This document shows positions 55,888 to 64,000 of a stretch of DNA of 64,000 nt, piece after piece. The stretch lies in the NCBI GenBank assembly GCA_002007465.1, contig LNAC01000767.1:1-64000 (forward strand), read 5' to 3'. Origin of the DNA: Ailurus styani (lineage: Eukaryota; Chordata; Mammalia; Carnivora; Ailuridae). Numbering within the stretch: position 1 is the stretch's first letter; each line of letters begins with the position of its first letter. The translations under genes and the position numbers were made by a program. The notes beneath the pieces were generated by a model. It had not been told where the DNA came from, searched no databases, and worked only from the letters and a program-made list of their open reading frames with translations.

Positions 55888-58241
55888 TGACCCTCCTTTC
55901 CCCCATGCTTCACTTTATTGGATCAAAGTATACATTTGTACTTAGTGGTTTCTTTCTCCTTTACCATCTCTAAAATTTTTATTCTTACTTTGTGCCTTAT
56001 TATTGACTTATCTGTGGTACCTAGGAATCCCGCATTGTGAAGAATCACTTTTCTCCATCTCATCCTTTTTAAATCTTCTAAAGATGTGTCAAACAATATA
56101 AAGAAAATAAAACAACTGAATCCTTAAGCTACTATGCTAAAATTAAATTGTGTTATAATTATACTAGGAAAATCTTTGTAGTCACTGGTGAGATTTCATG
56201 TCTTTATGTAAAAAAACCATTTGAAATGCAAACTTAAATGGTTTGTATTTAACTATTTAGTAAATGATTCAATATTAAGAATCAAAATATTATATCAGTT
56301 ACAACAGAGGTTTATATTAGTGTCCAGATATATAATTTGGGGTAATGAAGAATCTTTTCTACCTATACAACAGACTTTGATTAAAGTTAAAAAAAATTAC
56401 ATAATAAATATCATCAGAATTCAGATGTAAGCTATAATTACCTTTTTCATGGAAAAAAGAGAAACTAGAAAGCAACAGACATTCTTGTTTTAATTGTATA
56501 TGTGAACTAATTATTGGAAAATATGTATGGCTTTCTTCTTTTGATCTATCATGAACTCCTTATAAGACAAAGTTCTAAACAATTTTCTTCTTAAATTTTG
56601 CTTGATTTCTGTGTTCAATACAGAATTTATTTCTTCACAAATGATATAACAAGATTTGGACTTTCTTACATTGACGATAACTGGAATTAGAATATTAATA
56701 AACATTTGCCAATTCTGAAAAGAACAAGAAAATGGGATTACCTGTTGGAAATATTCCTGTAACACACAGAATCATGAGTTGAGAAGTTAATATAAAGTGC
56801 CAAGAGAATCTTGTAAAGGTTATATAGTATTTTGCAAGGTTGAAATAATTTTTAAATAGCTCAAATTTTTATTTTTTATATTTATGCATTTATTTTTATT
56901 TATACTTTACTTACGTTTCAAGCTCCCACCATACATTTAACCATATAAAGTTGCAAAGATGGAATTAATTTCACTCTTTTTGCCTTCTCAATAGGTCTAT
57001 GGGGTGCATCCATTTCTTTATACCATTTTCATATCCGGTTTTATTTTATTTATTTATTTATTTCATATCTGGTTTTAGCTTGAGGAAAATTTACAGGTAT
57101 TTCCAGAAGTATGAACATTCTGAATAACTAAATCTTGCATCACTTTACTCTGATATAAACTGAATACAATAATTCCTACATCCCATTGAGCTAGAGGTGC
57201 AAAACTTAGCAAATAAAAAATAAGATTGTATGAATTTCAGATATTTTTGTAGCATAAATATGTTCAAATCATTTTTCAGCGTGTGTCCCAAATATTGCAT
57301 GAAGCATATTATACTACAAAAAAGATGTGCTGTTCATGTGAAATACAAATTAATTGGTCCTATATTTTATTTGGCAAACCCATACTAAGTTGTTTTAGGG
57401 GTTAAATCAGATGATTTATCTGAAATGGCTGACAAATGGTGGATACATAACAATTTTTTCTTGCCTAATCCTGTGAACTATTAAAGAAACATGACTTGAA
57501 TTCGATCAATTCCTTGTATGCTCTATCCGGTGAAAAGCCTGCCATATTGTAGCTACATACCAGTAAATGTATGTAGTACAGAATAAATGAAGTGTGTGTG
57601 TGTGTGTGTGTGCACGCGCACATGCGCGTGCATGTTTAGGAGGTGGAACTGAGCATTAGTTAGTATGAAAATGGGAGATTAACACATTAGGGAAAAGTCA
57701 TTCTTCTACCCTTTATCAACATATCTCATTATCATCTGACCACTATTTTGTGGGATTAGAAACCTACAAAGAACTTCACAGATATTCCTGCCATTATTTC
57801 CTCAAAGAACTTTATGCATAAATAGTACTGGGATGATGATAATCTTTGATATTGTTAAAAGACTCCAAAAACTGATTTTTTGCTATATTCCTTAACATTT
57901 TCCCCACCCTGAGAACTGTAGTAATTTGAGTTACACTTAACTTCTGTTCTGAGAGTAGCTGTTATTCATGCCAGTTTTAAAGTTCTTTGTATATGTGTGT
58001 GTGTAAATATATATGCAAATAAATAATTTATAATGAATATAGATAACAACACTTACAGAGAAAATTTGGCCCATGACCTGGTTTTGTGAGGTAAGAATGT
58101 TTTATATTTTGAGGTGTTTGGGAGGAAAAAAAAATCAAAACAAGAATTAGAATTTGTGATGCATGAAGAGTATATAAAATTCAAACTAAATAAAGTTTAG
58201 TGGAACACAGAAACATCTACATATCTATTTGTTTACATATT
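55888..58241. other. Unassigned AT-rich stretch
   Basis: No gene or repeat family recognised other than the (TG)n/CG palindrome at 57592-57635 and a tttattt run near 57040-57060. Open frames are under 90 codons and unconvincing. Confidence 0.4.
57592..57635. repeat. (TG)n with CG-rich palindrome
   Basis: A 44-base uninterrupted alternating purine-pyrimidine run: about ten TG units, then tgcacgcgcacatgcgcgtg and cat. The CG-rich part is a 9-bp inverted repeat (tgcacgcgc 57611-57619, gcgcgtgca 57624-57632) around the loop acat. Confidence 0.95.
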
Positions 58242-58255
58242 GTCTATGGTTCCTT

Positions 58256-58462
58256 TTTTTTTTTTTTTTTTAAAGATTTTAATTATTTATTTGACAGAGA
58301 GAGACACAGTGAGAGAGGGAACACCAGCAGGGGGAGTGGGAGAGGGAGAAGCAGGCTTTCCTGCATAGCAGGGAGCCAGATGAAGGGCCTGGATCCCAGG
58401 ACCCTGGGCTCATGACCTGAGCCCAAGGCAGATGCTTAATGACTGAGCCACCCAGGCGCCCC
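58256..58462 (-). mobile_element. CAN-SINE, diverged body subtype, head-to-head
   Basis: Minus-strand SINEC with a ~20-base T run, aaagattttaattatttatt, gagacacagtgagagaggga, acaccagcagggggagtggg, head complement ending gccacccaggcgcc. The exact 14-bp duplication gtctatggttcctt (58242-58255 and 58463-58476) suggests a recent insertion even though the body is of the older subtype. Confidence 0.95.
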
Positions 58463-58493
58463 GTCTATGGTTCCTTTAACACTGTGTAGTAAT

Positions 58494-58659
58494 GGGCGCC
58501 TGGGTGGCTCAGATCATGATCTCAGGGTCCTGGTATCGAGGCCCACATCGGGCTCCATGCTCAGCAGGGAGCCTGCTTCCTCCTCTCTCTCTGCCTGCTT
58601 GTGATCTGATCTCTCTCTCTGTGCCAAATAAATAAATAAAATCTTAAAAAAACCCACAA
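58494..58659 (+). mobile_element. CAN-SINE lacking the A-to-B box segment
   Basis: Head gggcgcctgggtggctcag joins directly to atcatgatctcagggtcctg. About 30 bases (tgggttaaagcctctgcctt plus cggctcag in full copies) are missing between two ggctcag repeats of the consensus. The B-box-like segment tatcgaggcc and the rest are present. Flanks aacactgtgtagtaat / aacactgtgtagtgat (58478-58493 and 58660-58675). The altered promoter spacing should reduce RNA polymerase III activity, which is an inference. Confidence 0.93.
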
Positions 58660-58667
58660 AACACTGT

Positions 58668-59131
58668 GTAGTGATTAGTTTCATTTGTTAACTTTGCTGG
58701 GCTACAGAATTCAGTCATTTAATCAAACATTAATCTAGATATACCACATCTATTAATCTAGGTTAACCACATCTACAGTCACCTGACTTTAAGTACAGGA
58801 GATTAACCTCAATAATGTGGGTAGGCCTCATCCCAGAAGTTGAAGGTCTTTAGAGCAATACTGAGGTTTCTTGGAGAATGAGAAATTCTGCCTCGATACT
58901 GCAATATGAACTTTTAACTGAGTTTCCAGCCTGCTGGCTTGCTTTAAAAATCAGATTCAAGACTGCAGTATTAACTCCTGCTGAGTTCCCAGCCTCCTGA
59001 TTAGGTCTATGGAATTTCAGACTTGCCAACCACCACAGTTGTGAGCCAATTCCTCAAATAAGTCATATATATATCATACGTATGTGATATATATATGATG
59101 TTTCTCTGAAAAAGCCTGGATGTTACACACT
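58668..59131 (+). mobile_element. LTR-like old repeat, family uncertain
   Basis: gtgattagtttcatttgtta, actttgctgggctacagaat, taacctcaataatgtgggta, ggcctcatcccagaagttga, gtgagccaattcctcaaata, then a tata-rich patch and tttctctgaaaaagcctgga. The order resembles an old mammalian element (tgtgtcaacttgactgggc ... gtgggtgggcatcatccaat ... gagccaattcc ... tttctctggagaaccctgac) whose name I do not recall with confidence. Confidence 0.55.
59063..59099. repeat. AT-rich palindrome
   Basis: catacgtatg (59075-59084) is a perfect 10-bp palindrome flanked by tcatatatatat on the left and tgatatatatatga on the right. The whole segment forms a hairpin with a two-base bulge. It lies in the tata-rich part of the LTR-like element. 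Confidence 0.85.
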
Positions 59132-59237
59132 ACAACAGCAGAACCGAGTAGTTGTGATAGAGACTGTATGGCCCACAAAATAAAATTTTACTTTCTGGCC
59201 CTCTACAAAAAAGTTTGCAGATCCCTGTGCTAGATAC
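59132..59237 (-). mobile_element. hAT-type MER DNA transposon fragment
   Basis: gccgagtagttgtgatagag-like start (agaaccgagtagttgtgata), gactgtatggcccacaaaat, ctttctggccctctacaaaa, aagtttgcagatccctg: the reverse complement of the element beginning caggggtcggcaaactttt and running through ctgtaaagggccag and the gccatacagtctctgtcgca block. Non-autonomous and ancient; exact family name not assigned. Confidence 0.7.
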
Positions 59238-59865
59238 ATACTATACTTAGGTCATTTTCCTTCATTCATCCACACAATTTCGTCTTCTAATAATATACTG
59301 ATGCTTATGTACCACAAAAGGAGTGGGAAATTAGCAGTAGAATCAGGGAGATATACTTTATCCTGGTAAATTTCACAGGCTTGAGGGGATGGATATAGAT
59401 TATTATAGTGTCAGTGCTGAGGAGGTGGTAAGCAGGCTGTGCTGAGTGAACACACCGGGGAGGCTGCACTACAAACAAGCCCCGTACAACAACGTTGTAT
59501 GAAATTGAAACCATCACCCATAGAACACTCAGACATGAACTGTGCATGTTACCTTGCCTTATGTATTTTGGATATGGGCGCGCTAGGTCCCTTCTTTAAG
59601 CTTCAGAAAGTAAATTTAGATATTATCTAACAGGTCACAAAGTCAGATGCCTTCAATGGCAGGCAGGTAATAAACAAGTACAGTATGGGATGAGGGAGAC
59701 TTGTGAAGCCTGAGAATGAGCAGTCCACATAGTGATATTTAAAAATCTAAAAGATTCAAAGACATGAGGCACGCCTAATGAAACACATCTTCGAACTTCA
59801 TGCGCTGACAGTTTGAAGCCTCTGAGATAAAACTTACCTCTTCTCATTTCATAAGTGGGCATTAA
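59238..59865. other. Unassigned stretch
   Basis: No gene or repeat recognised; contains the only ggcgcgct site-like GC patch in this part (59578-59583). Confidence 0.4.
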
Positions 59866-59877
59866 AACCCAAGATCT

Positions 59878-60068
59878 AGGGGCGCCTGGGTGGCTCAGTG
59901 GGTTAAAGCCTCTGCCTTTGCTCAGGTCATGATCTCAGGGTCCTGGGATCATGTCCCGCATCGGGCTCCCTGCTCAGCAGGGAGCCTGCTTCCTCCTCTC
60001 TCTCAGTCTGCCTCTCTGCCTACTTGTAATCTCTGTCAAATAAATAAATAAAATCTTAAAAAAAAAAC
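59878..60068 (+). mobile_element. CAN-SINE, near-consensus
   Basis: Head aggggcgcctgggtggctca, gcctctgcctttgctcaggt, gggatcatgtcc in place of the B-box-like gggatcgagncc, CT body, (aaat)n tail. Exact 12-bp duplication aacccaagatct at 59866-59877 and 60069-60080. Confidence 0.96.
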
Positions 60069-60384
60069 AACCCAAGATCTTAAAGGACTTCAGTAAAATC
60101 CCTCATATTTATTCACAGCAGAGACCAGACTGGAATCCAGGTCTTCTGTCTCCCACTGCAATTTCCTCATTTTCTCTGGAGAGACCCTCAAGGATGTGTT
60201 CAGACAGGATTGTGAGAGAAGGGAACATAAGTCAAAAGTAGGCAGGAGAAGAATCTTGCCCTTAAGAAAGACTTGGTGTCCAAGAAATACATGCATTATA
60301 CATTTCCACATTTACATAGCACCCATGATGTTGCCATGTAGAAGTGAGCCAGGTGCCATGTTTGAAGAAAGGGAAGGAAAACAG

Positions 60385-62240
60385 TATCTTGTTTTATTTT
60401 GCATTTCCCTAATTAATAATAAATGTACTTTCATACATTTACTAGCCATTTATTTCTACTCCTGAGAACTGACTGCATGTTTTGTCTACTTTTCCATAGA
60501 TTGTTTGGCTTTTTTCTTATTGATACATAAGCATTAAAAATATTCTGCATAGTAATCCTTCATATATCTTTTTCAAGTATCTTTTTCCATTTTTGGTTGT
60601 CTTTCCATTTTCTTCTGTCTTTTCAATGAATATAAGTTCTTTATTTTTTTCACATTTATCTTTTATTTCAAAACATCTTTTGTGTCTTGAAGAAATCCTT
60701 CCCCACCTCCAGATCATAGAAAAACTTTCTTAAACACTGTTAAAATGGACTTTTTCCCCACCTTTTTTTTTTTAAAGATTTATTTATTTGAGAGAAAGAG
60801 AGCACGTGTATGTGCATGAGCAGGGTGGTGGTGATGGGACAGGCAGAGAGATAGGGAGAGAGAGAGAATCTCCAGCAGAGGCAGGGCTCGATCTCATGAC
60901 CCTGAAATCATGACCTGAGCCAAAATCAAGAGTCAGACCTTTACCTGACTAAAATCACACAGGCATCCCCTTCCCCTACCTCTTATATTTGTCTTTAATT
61001 CATTTGGAATTGATTTTTGTATGTAGCAGTTTGAAGCAGATGTTGAAGTTTACTTTTTTCCATGTGAATAATTTACTGTCCTTGCACAATCTGTTGAGCA
61101 GTTCATGTTTTCCCCACTGATCTTTAGTGACAATTACGCACTAAATCATGTGTCAGTCTATTTGTAGTCCATGTGGTCTTTTCTATCTGCCCTTTTTTTA
61201 GTCAACGTGTCAACGCCATATTTTCTTAATTACTATAGATTTACAATTCTTCATTCCTGGAAAAGGAAACTTCACTGTGTTTTACTTCTTTAAATGTGTT
61301 TTGGTATTTTCAAAGATATTTTTAAATTTTGTATAAATTTTTGTATAAATCTTTTGTATAAATTTTTGAATCAAGATGTCAAGTTTTACAAAGTAAAGTT
61401 GAAATAAATTTTATTGGAATTAAATTGAAGGTACACATCAATTGGGGTGGAGTTGAGATGTTTACAAAACAGAATTCTAATTCATGAATGTGGATATATC
61501 ACTGTTTAATTATGTGCCTTATATAAACTAGTTACTGTACCTTCATAATAAACCTTGGTACTGGTAGTCTTCCCATCCAGCACACACACTTTGCTTTTTA
61601 TCTTCAAAATGCATGGTCAACTTTTATCTTTACTATTACCTTTTAATTTATCTAAGTTTGCTCTGCTATATATTTTTCTACCTTCTTAAGTAGAATGCTT
61701 GGTTCATTAATTTTAAGGCTTTCATCTTTACTAATATGAGCATTTTAAGGCTATAAGTTTTCCTATAGTTACTGCTTTACTTGCACCAAACAAGTCTCTG
61801 TATGCAGAAATTTTCTTGAATTATAAATACCTTATAAGTTCTATTGTGTTTTCTTCTTTATTTGTTACTAGACCTGTAATAATTGCTCCAAAATAATTTA
61901 TGACAGTTACTTTTTGGTTACTGATTTTTAATTCTAATTACATTTTACTTAGTGAATATGAACTATATCATATCAGGTTTGATTTTTGTCCAATATAAGG
62001 GCTTTTTAAAAAATATTACTTCTGATTAGATGTTATATGTATTCTACAGTGGTTTAGTTCAGTGTTTATATATTTCCAAAGTATGTGAACTGTTAATTTA
62101 ATATTTTAGTTTTCTGCATCTGATTTGTTGTCTACTTATTCTATGAAATACAGGGAAAGGTAAGTTAAAATTTCATAGTATAATTATATTTATCTGATAA
62201 TAGAGACCACAGTCTCTGTCAGAGTTCGGAAATCACACCC
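60385..62240 (-). mobile_element. Old L1 ORF2 region, antisense, split by a SINE
   Basis: On the plus strand the reverse complement of old L1 ORF2 is read from C-terminal to N-terminal parts: ttttgcatttccctaattaa, tactagccatttatttctac, tccatagattgtttggcttt, agaaatccttccccacctcc, catttggaattgatttttgt, ttgcacaatctgttgagcag, aattactatagatttacaat, attggaattaaattgaaggt, and further on ggctataagttttcctatag. Interrupted by the CAN-SINE at 60764-60970. Highly diverged with no open frame of note. It probably continues beyond 63740. Confidence 0.75.
60764..60970 (-). mobile_element. CAN-SINE, older subtype, nested in old L1
   Basis: Minus-strand SINEC, strongly diverged: tttaaagatttatttatttg, agagaaagagagcacgtgta, gggcaggctcgatctcatga-like block (gcagggctcgatctcatgac), cctgagccaaaatcaagagt (the aaccaagagttgga class head), acacaggcatcccc. 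Flanks ttccccaccttttt / ttcccctacctctt. The most decayed SINEC here with recognisable ends. Confidence 0.85.
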
Positions 62241-63739
62241 CATATTACTATTCTATTTGTGATATTCAGTTTGCATGCCTAATTCATCAAGAACAACACA
62301 AAGACCTTAAAACATTTTAGCTCTCATCATTTAAAAAAATATTCTATTTTGACATATTCCAATTCTACCTTTTCATTTTCTTTAACCCCACAAAAATTTT
62401 TTGTTATCTATAAAGTCAATATTTGCTTAGGTTGACTCACACATTTACTATTTTCTTTAAGCACCATTCTTTCGTGCACGTAAGATTATCCACTTGAAAT
62501 CTCTTTCCTCTGTCTAGAGTATTACCTATAAACTTTGGTAAAGATTTGTCAGTAAAGTTTAGCAAAGATTTATAGGTGGCAAATAATTTTGGTTTTTTTG
62601 TTTCAAATTATTTTATTCTCAAACTTAGCACTCATTAAAAAAAAATAATGCAATACATTGACCTCCATTGCTTGTTTTAAGAATTAAAATATCTTAATTT
62701 TTGTTCACTGGAAAATAATTTTGATTTCATTTCTCTTTTGTTGAATTTAAGATTGGGTATTTGTGGTGTTCTGTGGTTTCACTATGATAAGCTTACACAT
62801 TATCATAACATGTCTGTAATTGTGTGTGTGTGTGTGTGTGTGTGTGTCTGTGTAAATACATTAGTTAAAACACCTCTGGTTATTTTTCAATTTTAATTGT
62901 TAAATAATCTCTTGGTTCTTACTCATTTTTTTCAGTCCATTTTTTCTTGTTTTTAAACATAAAAACCCACTTATTTTACTTTATGTGTTTGATAATTCCA
63001 ATATCTTAAGTCATAAAGATATGATTATATCCTTTGTGATTTCTGCTTGCCTTCATTAGTAGTGTTGTTTCTTTGCAAGTTTTAAAGGTTTGCTGTTGTT
63101 GTTATTCTTTTTGAGAAACATTTTCAAAGGCAATATACATTTATTTCACTAGGGACTCAGGGCATTACCAACCTTGCAGAGATTTAATAAAAATCCTTGA
63201 CTTGAGATTTTTTCAGACCATCTAGGTAGTGAGAATTAAGGCTAAAAACCCAAAAGGCTAGCAGATGGTTTTGAATTTTGATGAAATATTTTGCTTTCTC
63301 ATCCATCCTGTGCTAAACTTTGAGAGAGACAAATTTCCTTGTTATCTTGCATGAGAATGTGTGTACATACGTATATGCATGTGTGTATGCTGGGATTTCT
63401 GGTTCGTTCAGGGTATAGCTTTGGGATTTCAGGTTTATCGGCAGATGAGGAAATCATTTGACTCTCCACTGGAAATATACCCTAAGCTTTGTCTTCTGTC
63501 TCCATGCTTACGTCCTGCCAATCTGAGAAACTCAGATTCACTGGTTGAGCAAATTTTAGCAAGATGAAAGGCATTTTAGTGCTCTGCTTATCTCTTTTGA
63601 TACTCAAATTCACTTAGCTTTGGTTTCTATGTATTTCTTTCTTACTCATCAAAATATTAAGAAATGTTTTCTCCATTGTCATAGTTTTCTGTGAGAGAGT
63701 AAGTCAAAGTATCTACCTTATCATATTGAGAAATCGATT
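62241..63739. other. Probably old L1-related DNA with a (TG)n tract
   Basis: T-rich plus strand between two antisense L1 segments. Phrases such as gataattccaatatcttaag (62990-63010) and ttctgcttgccttcattag resemble old L1 in reverse orientation. Not firmly assigned. A (TG)n run lies at 62821-62852. No gene recognised. Confidence 0.4.
62821..62852. repeat. (TG)n dinucleotide repeat
   Basis: Thirteen TG units followed by tctgtgt. Likely length-polymorphic. Confidence 0.97.
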
Positions 63740-64000
63740 TCCTTGAATTTCTAAAGATTTATGTGTATATAGCTAGCTGTTATTTATTTTTTAGTGCCTA
63801 GAGGTTTATGATGGTCATATTAAAAAATACATTGCATCTCTTATCATGACACAGAAACACTCTTTAACCTAGAGGTTTTAACTTTAAATCCCATCTTGTC
63901 TAGTATTGATTTTATCCCTCTAGCTTTCGATTTTCCATGTCAGCCAGCTATTTCTTTGCCCCTACCTTTATTTTTAACTTTTACTTTTTACAAATATTTT
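63740..64000 (-). mobile_element. Old L1, antisense, runs off window
   Basis: tgcatctcttatcatgacac, taactttaaatcccatcttg, tctagtattgattttatccc, tctagctttcgattttccat match the reverse complement of an old L1 upstream segment (cttttatcattatg...cttaaagtctatt...tctgatattaatatagcc...ccagctttcttttgat). Probably the same insertion as 60385-62240. Confidence 0.6.

Overview
This is a 64 kb piece of mammalian chromosome with no recognisable protein-coding gene, rRNA, functional tRNA or CRISPR array. It is AT-rich and packed with interspersed repeats. The host is a carnivoran, very probably a caniform and plausibly a mustelid: I count 23 copies of the tRNA-derived CAN-SINE (SINEC) family, and one long LINE-1 whose 5' leader, ORF remnants and 3' end match carnivoran L1. 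The species call comes from remembered consensus sequences, not from a search. The window is either intergenic or deep inside an intron; nothing seen decides between these.

Layout. 1-836: a carnivoran L1 3' tail at the window edge, an older antisense L1 3' end and a small sense L1 remnant. 837-19150: mostly decayed single-copy or unassignable DNA with six CAN-SINEs, MIR copies (including a 5'-to-5' pair at 15983-16440), a MER5A-like DNA transposon and LTR-like remnants. 19159-26076: an almost full-length carnivoran L1 (about 6.9 kb) with its internal promoter region, a SINE inserted in the leader, and broken ORF1 and ORF2. 26085-47340: CAN-SINEs of two age classes, MIR and L2 fragments, two antisense MLT1-type MaLR LTRs and an old L1 3' end split by a SINE. 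47340-55680: the longest SINE-free stretch, mostly unassigned, with an L2 3' end at 52440-52945. 55680-64000: further SINEs (including a head-to-head pair), a hAT-like fragment, an alternating purine-pyrimidine tract, and a long antisense old L1 that probably runs off the window edge.

No genes work together here. What can be read is an insertion history: MIR, L2, MER5A and old L1 first; MaLR LTRs next; then diverged SINEC copies and the carnivoran L1; finally near-consensus SINEC copies with clear target-site duplications, one inside the L1 leader. The L1 cannot be autonomous: ORF1 is frameshifted near its start and has stops, the ORF2 ATG is GTG, the endonuclease SDH motif reads SDR, and a 53-bp tandem duplication breaks the frame downstream of the reverse transcriptase motif.

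I found no convincing undescribed biological system. The observations most worth a second look are structural (tandem duplications in the L1, a Z-DNA-type palindrome, G-quadruplex motifs, a SINE with a repeat-mediated deletion between its promoter boxes) and a few single-copy islands dense in transcription-factor-like motifs.
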